64,000 bases of DNA from Dirofilaria immitis (taxonomy: Eukaryota > Nematoda > Chromadorea > Rhabditida > Onchocercidae), in contig JAKNDB010000107.1 in the NCBI GenBank assembly GCA_024305405.1, positions 992,001 to 1,056,000 on the forward strand. The letters run 5' to 3'. Under the pieces are notes generated by a model, which saw only the letters and a program-made list of their open reading frames with translations, had not been told where the DNA came from and searched no databases. This document shows, one piece after another, positions 21,363-36,329 of this stretch. The first letter of the stretch is position 1. Each line of letters begins with the position of its first letter. A program made the translations under genes and the position numbers.

Positions 21363-23526
21363 AACATTTAGTTTCGACAATGTATGATGAAAAAAGTTTT
21401 GTCTATAATGACGTGATATTATTACGTTAAATCAGACGGACTTATTAGGAAAAATTTTATGAAATCTATTTGTAATAGGTAGATTTATATGATATTGGAT
21501 TAAATATCAAAAAGTTGCTTGATCAAAGAGTTGGAAAAATTATGATAAAAATTTGAAAAAATAGATTAAATTGTTTATCATTCCATCAATTACTATCACT
21601 TTACTGAGGAAATTTCAATGCTATGCAAATTAATCATACAAATTATCAGATGTAATATATGCCATTTTAAAATTGAATGATCGAATAATACGATCAAGTA
21701 ACTGAAATTTTGGATAGGCATTGATTGAACTAAGCAAGTTCTTTTCAAAATTATTAGTTATGCGATATGAATAATAATTTTTCACATTTCATCAGAGCCA
21801 AGATTTAATGATACGTGATATAGTCAATATTCTAATTAGGCTTACAACAAGGAAAAGTAAATCATTATGTAAAACGATAAGAACGACGATTAAACAAGCT
21901 TATAAAATGAATGATAAAACTTGTTCCATCCAATAGATATCAAATTGAGTTCTTGCAAATGATAAAACTGTCTTATTGCTAGAGCATCATACTTTATTAT
22001 ATCTCATATTTTATTGATGATTTCCAACTAATCTTATCAACAACACTAATTCCCAATTTTTTTCTATTTATTTCCTTGTATTCTTGACTTCTTCTCCTGA
22101 ATTATCCAATTGAAACATTTGATAATTGAGAAGATACTATTTAAGAATCATTTTTGTTTTTTGAATATTTCAAAAAATTTCCAGAAACTCTTATTCACTC
22201 TAGAAGGTATAATATTATTTTTGATAGTGTGAGTACAAGAGATATGATTGAATTTTTGCAAAAATACTTTTGTTCATGTATGAATTCAAACGAAATAATC
22301 TAATACTCGATATGCATAGATCTGATCAGATTATGATCAGATTTCAATATCAGATTATTGAAATGCTTGAAATTGCTTTGGAAGTTTTTATCAAAAAACA
22401 TCATGTTTTCATGAACTTTTATTTTTGAAATGACATTTGCTACTATCTAATCTTTCTTGCTAATGATATAAGCATAAATATAATGAATGGTATAGCAAAG
22501 TATGATCCATATGCATTTAACGATCATTTCAAATTCTCTTGTAACAGATTTCATCAACTTAATAAAATCACAACTTCATAGAAATGAAGTTCATATTCCA
22601 AATTTTGGCATATTTTCTGCAACTTTAATCAATTCATTTGATTTTGTCTGTGATAAATTTTGTTGATTTGTACATTTATCACCTTCGAACTATTTAATCG
22701 AAAATGATTTCCGATAGTATAAATCAAATGAAAATGATTTCGGATGTTATAAAATCACATATTTAGTTCTGTACAACGATTAATTTACTGAAAAAAGAAA
22801 AAAATTCTTATCAAATTGTTTACAAATATTTATACTAAATAGGTTATAAAATCGGAAAAATACTGAACGAACATTAAATTGATTTTCAAGCATTGTCTCT
22901 TTGTCTCATGAAAAAAAAAAAAAAAAAAAAAACAATAATAATGGAAAAATATTGATTGCCATCATGATCAAAAGCATATGTGATTACTTGTTCATACATT
23001 TTCATATGTAGAATAATGATATTTATTGATATTACTATACTAATAATCCAAATATGCTGCCATTATACAATCATTATTATTTTCAACTTATCATTTTTGC
23101 AATCATTCTATTTAGCTTTTTGATAATTTCTATTTAGAAAAAGTTATGATAATTTCTATTTAGAAAAAGTTATAGTGCTATAAAGAATTACATTCTACTA
23201 AAGTATTTTAACACATTTGAAAGCTTAATCATTTTATAAATTTGAGAAAAAGATTTAAATAATACTTAGTAGAGTGATGTATATTGTTTCAAAGCCAGTT
23301 GTTACAATATCAGGACTAATGTAATCGTATTCAATGATAACACAAATATCATGATTACTTAGAATTCACTGTCCAAAATGTAAAACAACGACTAAACAAT
23401 ACGAAAAAAACATAATGAGTCAAATAAGGCCGTTCAATAAATTTTGATATGCTAAAAAGAACTCTAAGAATTTTTGTAATTATAAAGAAATGATCCAATT
23501 TAAGTTCATCGATAGGAAAAGGTTAG

Positions 23527-23532
23527 TTTATT
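23527..23532 (-). terminator. Possible poly(A) signal of the coiled-coil gene
   Basis: AATAAA on the minus strand, about 155 bases beyond the stop codon at 23688. It is the first hexamer seen downstream of the stop, though AATAAA is frequent in such DNA. Confidence 0.35.
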
Positions 23533-23687
23533 TGAAGAAAGTTTTCTTTGATAATCATTATAATTAAGAAAGGATAGAACTTAACATAGAAAAAAGTAAT
23601 CAAACAAATGGCACATAAAAATGGGTAAAGAAAATATAACAAAATAATGAGAAAAAAAAAAAAAAGAAAAATGATGCCTAAAGTTTA

Positions 23688-23840
23688 TCAAATTAGGCGA
23701 TCACGACTAACAATATATGATTTTCCATCAGCTAGAATTTTCAAATCCCTAGATAGTTGAGAAGTTATGTCCGCTGATGAAGAATCGCTTGCTGACAAAA
23801 GATCCAGTCGATTTGATGACGAGTTACCGGATTTCAAAAT
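23688..23840 (-). CDS. Coiled-coil gene, last exon
   Basis: Follows TTATAG, phase 0, 50 codons and TGA. It reads LKSGNSSSNRLDLLSASDSS, then ITSQLSRDLKILADGKSYIV and ends SRDRLI. It is a polar tail after the coiled coil. Confidence 0.75.
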   Translation of the reverse strand: MLKSGNSSSNRLDLLSASDSSSADITSQLSRDLKILADGKSYIVSRDRLI

Positions 23841-26800
23841 CTATAAATTTGAAGATAAATAGTTTCGAGATTATTTCGCAAATTTTATTAATCCAGTTTA
23901 TATTGTAGGTTATTGCTAATTTATCCTAAAATCATCATACTGTATAGCATAGAAAAGTAGCAAAATTGAAATTAATTCAAGAGCCAGATCAATCCCACAT
24001 ATACATCATATACTTACAAACTATTGCTTTCTTCTTCACCTATTTGAAATTAAATGTAAGATTGTTGATTAACATTTACGAGCAGTAAGAAATTGTTCTA
24101 AACAATCTTTATAATTCATAAAAAAAAAAAAAATGCTAATATATAGAATTTTTTTCTAGCAAACATAAAATTTATCATAGAACTATTATTATTTTTATTG
24201 GTAAAAATCAATTCAAAAAATTTTTATTCATTTATTTCATAATAATGAAACTAGGATTGTATAATTTATAAAATTTTCACATTTCCAAATTATCAACAAG
24301 ACTTCTTTTTTTTTTTTTTTTCAAAATTTAAAGAAAAAAAAAAATTTGAATAATCACCTTAATTCGTTCTTCTTCCCAACGTTTCCTTTCGTCAGCAAAA
24401 AGACTGATTTGTTCGTTGAGTGTATCGCGTAAAGTTGACACTTCATCTCTTAGATTTTCCACTTCACTACGTAATTCTCGTTCTGATGACATTTCCTAGA
24501 AAATGATTTGATGATTTGATCAAATAACAATATTGAAACTTAGTTTTTGCTTCATTTAAATCAATTCAAAATTGAAAAAAAACAAAAGAAAAATAAACGT
24601 TACGAAGTAGTATTACACGTTTGAAATAAGCTGATCAATAACAAAAGTTTAAAACGACAATCGTAATATTACATATCATAAATATCATATATTTAGGAAC
24701 CTTAGAATACCGCGGTGTAGGCAATGGAGGTCTAATACGTTTATCACCAATGTTATTGTTGATATTTGCTGTAACGACATCACATGTGATACGTTTACGA
24801 CATGGACCACAGATAGTTTCATCACGATTTCGAATAAGTTCATCGAAACATTCACGCAATTGAAATAGTTCACGTTCTATATGCAAACACTATAATAATA
24901 AACAATTTGATTAAAAATTAAAAATTTATTTTCTTGAAATTAAAACTAACCACTTACTTATAGTTATCATTCGATAACATCGATATGTAGATTAAACAAT
25001 TCAATAATTTTTAAATTACAAGCAACATATAGCGTTTAAAAGTAAAGAAAAAGTAATCAAATAAATTCAAATTTTAATAGATAATATTTCATAATGTGTA
25101 AGGATGATTTAAATATTTTAAAAAAATAAGATATAAGATCAATAACCTTGCGTTGCAATCCTTGCTTATCACTAGTAAGATTCTGTATGGTAACACGAAA
25201 TTGTTCTCTTTCATCATTACAACGCTGAATTTGTTGTCGTAATGCGTTTTCTCCTTGTTGACTAGCCTAAATAATAGCTCAATTTTTGAAAAATTTTTTC
25301 TTGGATTTGTGAATAATTGAAATAAGCACAAAAATGAATAAATAACAAATATTAGCCAATCTATTTCTTTCAATAAGATAAACGAAACAAATTTATCTTT
25401 GTGGAAACAAACAAAAACTAACTTGCAACTTTTGTTTGAGATCAGCAAGTTGTTCTTTCCAAAGTCGTTCTTTTTCCAAATAAACTTTTACGACAACCTC
25501 TTCATTCTGCTCCATTGTTGCTCGTACGTTTGTTAATTCGTTTTCCTTATCACGAATAATTGTCTGAAAATTTTTCCACTTAATTTATATTCAATAATCA
25601 ATTCTAGCTTTCTTCTTGTAGAATTTTTTTTTTTTTCACGCTAACTTTATACTAAATTTATAACAAAGTACTAGAGAGAAATTGTTTTTTTATGAAAAAA
25701 TTTTTGCCGTTTCAAAAATCGAAAAAGTTCCTGAAATTTGAATGGATAAAAAAGTTCCTGAAATTTGAATGGATAAATATCAATTCCTGAAATTTGAATG
25801 GATAAAATTCGACAAAATAAAGGTGAATTCATATTTGTGAGAGATTTTTCCCGCCATTGTTTTATTCAGATATTCAATCTGTTATCGTTCTGCTGCTCAT
25901 CTTATTTTCATCCTTCATTTTAATCCTTCTTATGTTAAGCATTCTTTCGTTTACCTTGTTGGGCATTATTATTATTATCCAATAAAAATTCATCATGATC
26001 GATCTTTCTGCATTTCGAAGTTTTATTATTCAAATTTTAAGAATACATTAAAAGTAAATTATTAACCTAATATATTTCCCCATAGAGAAGAATTTCTCTT
26101 ACACATCAACATTATTTATTGTTATGATTCGTGTGTAAGGCGCAATAATTTGCATACTATATTAATGATACATGAATTTAGCATTTGTTCCGTTATACGA
26201 TAAATAATTCAAATATTCATTCATTTATTTATTTCTGCTATCCTTTTTTTTGCGCTTCTTTAATACGAAAAAATCTTGAGGACAATGAATCATTGGGAAA
26301 CATTCAGAATAGCTTGGCATTTCTTCATAACTTATCGTAATTTTTGCATTCTTCAACTTTCAAATTTTTATGCAATTTCCGATGCTCATTGATTTTTTTT
26401 TTTTTGTAATCATGATTTTATATTCATCGCGTAAAATGATTCAAAAAAAAAAAAAAGAATGATTGATTGGCATAAAGAAATTTCATTTCCATTTCTGCTT
26501 CCTCAATACTAGTAAAATTCTACCTCTTTCAATTTCTTCTTGTTTTTTTTTCTATTATCAGTTCATCCTTATCCAACAGTATATATAGTTTATGATTAGT
26601 ATTTTCCCTCACATTTTTTTTTCCAAATACTGTATTATTCCAAATGCAGAATCTTACGAGTGATTCTCCTTATTTTTTCTCTTATCAGTTCATCCTTATC
26701 CAACAGTATATATAGTTTATGATTAGTATTTTCCTCACATTTCCTTTCCAAATACTGTATTATTCTTTTTTCTATTATCAGCTTATCCTTATCCAACAGT

Positions 26801-28642
26801 ATATATAGTTTATGATTAGTATTTTCCCTCACATTTTTTTTTCCAAATACTGTATTATTCCAAATGCAGGATCTTACGAGTGATTCTCCTTATTTTTTCT
26901 CTTATCAGTTCATCCTTATCCAACAGTATATATAGTTTATGATTAGTATTTTCCTCACATTTTTTTTCCAAATACTGTATTATTCCAAATGCAGGATCTT
27001 ACGAGTGATTCTCCTTATTTTTTTCTCTTATCAGTTCATCCTTATCCAACAGTATATATAGTTTATGATTAGTATTTTCCCTCACATTTCCTTTCCAAAT
27101 ACTGTATTATTCTTTTTTTTCTATTATCAGCTTATCCTTATCCAACAGTATATATAGTTTATGATTAGTATTTTCCTCACATTTTTTTTTCCAAATACTG
27201 TATTATTCCAAATGCAGGATCTTACGAGTGATTCTCCTTATTTTTTCTCTTATCAGTTCATCCTTATCCAACAGTATATATAGTTTATGATTAGTATTTT
27301 CCTCACATTTTTTTTTCCAAATACTGTATTATTCCAAATGTAGGATTTTACGAGTGAGTATATAAATGAAATTAAATCCTCTTGCAATAGGAAAGCTTTG
27401 AAGATAATTAATTAGCTATCGATGTTAGAAATATTTAAAAAAATCTATAAAGGTACTTAATATTTCAAAAAAAAAAAAAGAACTTCTTATTTGATAAAAG
27501 TAGCAAAAAGAAAGGAAAATAATATTTACTTATAATATTAATATTAGGTAAGATTATATTGACGAATGATGGATTTTCAATTCTATGAAATGGATTGTTT
27601 TTTTTTTTTAAAGCATGAATTCTTAAACACTAGAAAGTCATCTTTGTAAAATAATAACAATTTTCCTAAATAGAAAAATAAAATCAGGTTTCAAAATTTA
27701 AAAATTAATTTTAACTCTTACTAAGATGATTGACTACTTACAAAATTCCTTACAGCAAGCGATCATTTAGCAATTTCTCATTTATAGTACGCAAACTTAT
27801 TTACTGCTCAAATTTGATAAGTTCATTATCTCTTTCTCTATCTCTCTGTCTCTCTCTCTCTATATATATATACGTGATATAGCTATTGTCAAATTGATTA
27901 AACTACAGGAATGAAATAAAACGATTATAACCAGAATAAGAATAAAACCTCGTAATCGACAATACCGGAATCGCTTGGTGAAGGTGTAACGTGTATTCCT
28001 GAACTATGTCGACTACCGGAAGAAGCATTCGAACCGTAAATTTGGTGTGAAGGTGGAGATTTCTGCAATAAATGCGACATTTGTCGTAAAAGAATTGCAT
28101 TTTCTCTTTTAAAAATTTATTCCATAAAAAAGTGTCCTGTTTTTAATAAATTTTCGCTGAAAAATATGAGAATTTCTTCTAAAATAGTATATATAATCTA
28201 TCAAATATAGCGATATCGCTTATTTTTATGAATCAACAAACTATGATAAGCTAAATCGAAAAAAAAAGGAAAAAAGCTGAAAATTCTTTTTTTTTAGGAT
28301 AAAAATTCCTTATCGGCTTAATAACAGTATGCTAAATCGAAAATATGAATAATTGATGGAATAAAAAAGTTTATCATTAAACATGGTAGATAGTAGAAGA
28401 TATATTTTACGGTTCTAGAACGGTTAATAATATTATACAGTAATGTTTCGAAGATATGATTAAAATGGAATGATTTATTGATTTCTTGATAACTATCTAC
28501 CATATAAGATAACTATAAGATAACAAACATATATAATAGGAAAATTTTATTCTTCAAAAAATTGTCATGTAAATAAACCTTGATAAGATTTAATGATGAA
28601 ATTCCAGCTACTACACTATTGCCGTTCTGTAGCTGCTCCTGC

Positions 28643-28678
<36 letters not shown>

Positions 28679-31600
28679 ATTTTATCACGAATAATATTGG
28701 TATTGTTATTTAATGTCAATGTTGTAGCAAGCATTGCCTCGGATGATGGATTACGACAATAAGGCGTCGAATGTACAACAGAATGGTTTTCATTGATCGT
28801 CGAATCCACTGTATATTATTTGTTTTGCAAATAATTAGTATGAAAATTCAAAAAAAAAAAAAAGATGGATGCAATATAGATTTCTAGATTTTTAATTCAG
28901 AACTTTAATGTTTGAGATTTAAGCTTCAATCTAAAATTTCTAATTCAAAATTTAATTTTCAGTCACAATTGCATAGCTTAAAACCTATGATTCTTGATGC
29001 TAGATATATATTCTTTCGTGAAATTAGTTTTAAAGAATAAATACTCAGGATTTTAATTTAAAGTATTATCATCATTTGTGAAAGAATTTTATTTTTCATT
29101 AATCGATGTAATGAAAAATGAAAAAAATCAAGAAAATCTGAATCGGTCAATCAAATCAACCATGTATAGGTAGATATTAACTGGAAATCAGTACTATTCA
29201 GTAGCATTCTACTATTATAAATCAATATAAAACTTGATGTGAATCAGTGAAAATACATAAGAGAGATGAACAGCTGCTTCGTGTCTTATCGGACAGAAGA
29301 ATGAAGGTCAAAGGTCACACAGTGGAAATAATGATGACTATGACTTGCATGATTTCAGGAGCGATAAACTTCAAATTAATTCATATTGCAATCAGTCTAA
29401 TCCATGTATAATCAATCCTAAATTAATCCTCAAAAATGGCTGGAAATCATTTTTAATCGAAAAATTGAATGACAAATTAACCATCAACGTAGAATTTGTC
29501 AGGTTCAATATATTCTGGCACAACATCATAATCATTCTCTTCAGTTCCAAATTTGCTGGATTTTCGTACAGCCATTTTTGATGCCATTTCGAAGCTGTAA
29601 TTATTAAATAATTATTTAAAATCAAACCATTCCATTATTTGAGGATAAATATCTGTCAAAATGACAAAAATTCAATCGATAATTTTCAAACAAATTAAAA
29701 TTCAAAAGGCATTAATATTAAGCAAGGATTTCTGCATTAAAAAAGAAATATATGTTGTATGCCAGAAAACATAAATACGTCGAGAATGTTATAGGGATGG
29801 TTGAATACTGAATTTACCTGGTGGATGGTTGATAGATAGTTCGGGGTCTATTGTTACAGTTAATTGATAATGGTGCAGAAGAGTTTGATACAGTATCCTT
29901 TGATAGCTGTGAAGACTGTTTCGAATCATCACTGCTATAAAGAAGTTCGAATATTTAACCCACTCATTATTATCATCATTATCATAAAAAAAAAAAGATA
30001 TAAACATAAAAATTGTCGGATGAATGAATTTGCACTTCTGAAGTCTGAAAAGATAGATCAAAAAAGTGGAAGATCGATTCTCGACTATTATAAATTTTCT
30101 AGCTGTTTCGTAGCCAATGCTTATAATTTTAGAATTGATGGAATGGATTACTTTTTTGTTTCGAAGAAATATTCAAACATTAAGAAAAGGCCTATTTTTA
30201 TTGGAATGAAGACGTATCAATATTGCGGCCATTCAATTGTCAAAAGAATCTATCAATCTTTCTCATCTATTATAATACTAACAACACCATTTGTAAAGTG
30301 ATTTTTAAAATTTCAAAAGATTTTTCCAGTCCAACTTACTTCGATAATCGCTTTGTTAGAAAATCATTTTTCTTCTTGTTGTTATTATAAAAGAGAACGA
30401 TGATGAGATGACTTGCCGTTTTTCCGATTTTCGTGAAGCATACGGTCGAAATGCTACTGGCCTAATAATATCCATTCCTAGAAATAATAAATATGAAAAA
30501 ACAGATGAGCAAAAGTTTTTAATAATCTTGATAAAAAAATCAGTAATAACAAAAAGAATAACGTAATGAAAAATATACTATCCTATTATTTGATCAATCA
30601 TTTAAAATTATTGAAATAACCGAAGTTAGTTTCCAAAAAGATTCATTCCTATTTGAATAACTATAAATCCGATTCTAACAATATTTCTCGTCCAAAATAG
30701 TTCATTTCCTCGATTATCACAGCAATCATTCATAATATTTTTTAATGATAAAAATGTTCTCATAATTTTATTATCAACCATTTAATCATTTGTCATTATT
30801 TATTCTATAAGCATCTGAATGATTCGTAATCCAATTCTGTCCTTTTTAACATTCTGACTTTAGAAAGACGAATGTTTGAGGGAAATGATACACAATGCGT
30901 CTCGTCTATTCAATGATAGATTAATAAAGTTGTAAGATTTTGTTTTAGTAATGAATGTGTAGTTCAAGTTAACTTTACGATAAGCCAATTACTTACGATT
31001 TGTCCAACAACATTACAGCGATTTCTTTTTACTATTTCTTCGATATGTACGAATAATTTAATTATCGTAATGAGTGTGATTAAAAATGCAAAAATTTTGC
31101 ATTAAGCATCAAAATATTTCTATTGCTTATTTGAACATCTTAGATTAACGAAATAATGCGTGAATTTATTTGAAACAATCCGTGGAATTATCGCCAAATT
31201 ATTTATGAATATGTTTCAGTTGATATTCTCATTTTATTAGCATATAAATAAAGATTAAAAAGAAGGGGGAGAGGGGAAAAAAAAAGAAATACGATTGAAA
31301 TTCTCGAGAAAATGACGAACAATTTTATCATTCGTCTTTCTTTAACTAAATTTTGATAAAATCTTTTAAAAATTTACTAATTGAAGGACTGGTATTTTTC
31401 GACTTTTAACTACAAAATGTTCATATTTGTTTGGAAGAAGAAGAAGAAGAAGAAGACATATGTAGATGTATATGTCTATATGTAGAAGAATGATATGTAG
31501 GAATGAGATGAATGAGAAATTGTCCGATGCCTTCATTGCGATCACTATTGAAATCATCCAATACCTTCTTTGCAATCATTATTCCTCCTCTATCACTTCC

Positions 31601-34600
31601 CCAAAACTAATTTCAAGGCCGACTTTAAAATGAACAACATATGGGATTGCTTCACATTTCTCTTAAATCATAAACTATAGCATGCAAATTAAATTTTCTA
31701 AGTCATTTTAAAATTTAATTTTCAAAATTGAAAAATTCTCTTAACAGATTTTATATTTACAATGTATGATAAAAATTGAATAATACTACTAATTTAACAA
31801 CTTCTCTAAATATTCATAAAGGATAATTATAATTCAAATTATTAACAATTATTTTGAGCTAAGGTTGATTGCTAAGCTAACTAACTTATTTCATTCAAAT
31901 TTAGCAAAATTCATAGTTACTACAAAATTTAATTGTTCCAAAAAAAAAAAAAATTCAAAATTAGAAATATATCAAAATAATACAAACCTTTGGTTTAACA
32001 CCTGAATAAGGTGTAATTCGAACTGGTGGTGGTAAACTATTGCTTAAATTATCATAGCCTGAAATTCGATAATTCGTATATTTGCTAGTAGAAATGAAAT
32101 TTTTGAAATTACTAAAAATAAAAAACTTTCATTTTTTAAATGCTTGATTGTTGTAGTATTTTTTTTTTTGAATTGATAAATATTCCTATATTTTATTTGT
32201 GCAAAAATAGTAAGATTTGAGAAGATGTGATAAATTCTTAAAAGTTCATTAAATTTTTCTCCTACAAAAAAAAAAAAAATATTTTGCTTAAATGAAAGGA
32301 ATTAATTGAATTTATAATGGCTAATTTTTATTTATAATTTAAAAAGAAATTTTTAAATTCTTATTTGTTAAATTTTGTTACAAAATATATTCAAACTTTT
32401 TTTTTTTTTTTAATAAACATACTTTCAACAGTTTGATTATTTTTCAAATTTTGAAAATTTTTAGCAAAATTTTTCACTGTTCGTAAACCATTATCATCAT
32501 GTTGTTTTAATGTTCGATGTTCCATTATCGTTTTTGGTGTATTCAATGTTATATTGCTAAAAAAATATATATATATATCTATTAAAAAATAGATATTAGA
32601 AAAGTTGCAAATGCAAATATTATAATTGTAAAATATATTTATATATATATTGTTAGTAGTAGAAAAATAATGAATATAATAATAATAATAATAATAAGCC
32701 CTATTAATATTGATACAATATTAAAGAATAGAATATATTGAATAAATCTTGAAGAATAGAATATATTGAATAAATCTTGAAGAATAGAATATATTGATCA
32801 TCTTAACTGAGCATTTCAACAATTCCGATCATGATGATAGAGATGATAATGAAAGATGAGAGTTGTAATATTAAGAGAAATAATTTTATGATAAAAATAA
32901 TGATTTCATCATTGGTTAAGAGAGTGATGGTGACCTTAATGAGGAAATTTAAGAATAATAAATATTATTAGTTGGTATGAACTGAACTGCCTAATGAAAA
33001 TTTTACAATCCATTATGAATGTATTTAATTCATTTGAAAAAAAAAAAACAAACAAAAACTTTTAAAATGTTAAATGAATCAGATTAACAATTCTACCATT
33101 TAATTACTAATCTAGGCTTTCTAAAAATGAGACTTGCGACTAGATAACTGAAAGAGTTAAGCCAAGTATAAAATAGGGAGGGTTTAAAAATCTGTTAAAG
33201 TCTAAAATATCTAAATAAATGGATGAAGAAAAAATATAAACAATTCGATAGCAAAAAAACAATTAGTTAGTTGCTAAATAAATTCAAGAATAATTCTCCA
33301 AAATAACTTAGCTTAATGAAATTATAAACAAATGTTATAAGTTATAGATCGAAATAATATTGCAATAGTTTTTTTTTTTTTTTTTAAAAAAAGCTCTTTA
33401 TAAAATATTTTTCTCGAGATTCTTTCTAAGATTTATTTTTATGCTGCGAAAAGTAAATCTATTGCTATCGATAATTTTTTTCTCTAGGATAGAAGCTATG
33501 TTAACTTTAATTTCAGGTTAAAAGGATGTGGATACAGTAGAGATAAGTAATGAATGAATGAATCTTCTTCTTTTCCTTATCATTAACGTTTAAAATTATG
33601 CAAAAAAATAATAATTCTATCACAGATTTTTAAAAAAGAATATATTATTCAGTTGCTTATCAGTATTGCAATTAATTTATCAAATTATCACAGATAATTT
33701 CATTGCTTTGTTCTCTCGTTCAACAATGAATTAATATAATAATATTTTCACCTTATCACTATCTACTAGTACATAATAAATTACATATAAAATAATAAAT
33801 TTAAATTAATTGAATCCATGATGACAATCGTATAAAAGCTAGCCAATTAAAACAATAAATCTTATAAGAAAAGAAAAAATTCCACCTTAGAATATAACGA
33901 TTTAATGAATTCAATAATTAACGGAGAAATACAATTAGTATTTCAAAATTTAAAATACTTTTACAAAGGTTTTTTTTTTTTTTGTTTAAGAAGTTTCATA
34001 CAATTAGGTCAAACATAAAAATTAGCGGCAGCAATCTAATTTAATTTATTTTATAAAAATAGTCATTTTAATGTAAAATTCACAAATAAACATTATTTTT
34101 ATCATTCTGATATCGTTAATATCATCATTTGCGGTATTGGATAAGGAATAGTAGATAAGAATAATTAGATCGATTCAATTTCTAACTTTTATGAGATTTA
34201 CGAATAAAGTAAAAGATCGCAAATGTTGATAAAAATATTTGATTGCTTATTTCAAAATTTATTGCTACATATTTTTTTTTTTTTTTGCTAAACTTTCTAA
34301 AGATTTTTTCCAAAAAAAAAAAAAAGAAAAGAAAGAACTAATACTTTGATGTATTTGAAACTTTCAAAATTATAACCAAAATTTTCTAAAAAAAAAAAAA
34401 TAAATAACCAAAAGAATAATCTCTCTCTCTTCTCTGTTCTTGCACAGCTATGAATGCAAATTCAAAATGAATTAAAATTTTAAAATTGGAAAGGTTAATT
34501 TTATCAATCAATCGAAAATTTTTTTTTCTATAACTGATAAGTATTCAAATTTATTATTAATTATCGAAATACTGCTATTTTGATAAAGCTATTTTATCTT

Positions 34601-36293
34601 TTCTTTAAAGTAATATTTAATCTGAAAATATCATTTAAAAAAAAAAAATCCATTCCTTTAGATTAAATCAAATTTTCAAATTGTAATATTGCAATAGATG
34701 CAAGAAGAAGAAAAAAAAATTTGGAAAAAATGAAAACGAAATGAAAATTTTCCTTTGAGAATTTATAAAAAAAAAAAAAATCGATAAATATTTGTAATTT
34801 GGAGCATTTTTTAAATTTTAATTTGTTAAATATTATAATTATTAACAACAAATTCTCGTCGATCATTTCTTGCAGCAATAAAATAAACGATAATTTTATT
34901 TTTTTTTTTATTGAAAAAATAAATAAACAAACAAATTTGTGTCAAAATTTTTTCCTATCAAATAATAAATTATAAATCTAATACGTCAATTATGGTTATT
35001 TTTTATTTTTGATAAAAGAATAAAAAAAAAAAAGGAGATAAAATGAAGTAAAACGCTTTGTTGTTGTTTTGTTGTTGATAAAAATGATAAAAATGATAAA
35101 ATGATGAAAAATAACAAGAAATTTTTACAAAAAATATTCCGAATAATTAATTAATATCTTTTTTTTTTCTCTTTTCTTTTATCAAAATACATCTTAATTT
35201 TGTAATGTAAGAAAAGAAAAAAAGACAAAAATGATAAAATGATAAGATAAAAAAAAAATGCATATTCCTCCAATCATTTTATCAAAAAAAAAAAAGAAAA
35301 CAAAAAGAATTTATAAATATTATTTCAATTTATTTTTTATTATAAAACTTTTTTTTTTTTTTTTAAGAAAGATACTATAAATTAGAATAGTAAATAATCA
35401 TATAATATTAATGCGTAATTTAATTTAATTTTAAAAAATTTTCCAAGAAAGAGATATATTAGGAATGAAGTGAAATCAATAATTGTTAAAATTGTTATCA
35501 TTGTTTAACAAATTTTAGAAAATAAAAAAAACAAAAACAATCGCGGAAAATTTCTTATTGATATTATTAGAGATAAAATACTGATAATAAAGGTTTATAT
35601 TAAAATTACACTGTTATTTATTATACCAATATATATACAGATACATATAAATCCTTTGTTCGATATTATTCGTCTTCTGTTCATTTACATTATCATTCCA
35701 TTATCAATCATCCATTTCATTGTCGAATTAAAAAAAAAAAAAGAAGAAAAATTAAAACTGGATAGAAGAGAATGAAAAAGATAAAATGATATGAATAGTA
35801 TAAGAGATAAGTTGTCAGTTAGGCCAAGCAATTTGCAATATGAGAAATATATCTGATAATTGACTAGACGGGAGAAATTTTTCAAATTTGTTATCACGAA
35901 AATGAATCGATTTTTTTACTGATTAAACAATAAGAGAAAGAGAATTAGTGAAAGCGAATAAAATTCTTCTTTTTTTTTTTTTTTTTTCCTTTTATTGTTA
36001 TTCATATCATGAACAAAAGAGTAATCATGAGGGAATTGTTAATGAGATATGATAAGCAATCAAGAATTAATGATGTGATAAATATATATATGTATATACT
36101 CGAATAGAACTAAATTAAATGAAAATAATATGATCAAAAGAGAATTAACAAGAAGTAAATTAGAGAACATTACAACGACATACTACTTTAGTCAAGAATA
36201 GTTGGCGGTGATGTTACGTTGGAAATTCTCGATGTATCATGATTGATGAGAAATATAAATAATAAATGGATCGACAAAAACAAATGAAGTAAA

Positions 36294-36329
<36 letters not shown>

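Larger units (their letters stand above)
16253..23526. other. Intergenic AT-rich stretch with minisatellites
   Basis: No coding exon is supported on either strand. It holds many A and T runs, small direct duplications (17,330-17,440; 18,125-18,200; 18,425-18,590), an (ATG)n tract and three larger arrays listed separately. The promoter of the BPI-like gene should lie in its left part, but no clear motif is seen. Confidence 0.6.

Noticed and set aside
29864..30301. Plus-strand 145-codon frame
   Set aside because: It is antisense to supported exon 29818-29934 and otherwise low-complexity.
30390..30475. Exon starting after TTTCTAG with a GC donor (GCAAGT), reading MDIIRPVAFRPYASRKSEKR
   Set aside because: Its phase does not fit the upstream exon. 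The acceptor 12 bases further in, with the GTAAGTTGG donor at 30339, fits both neighbours.
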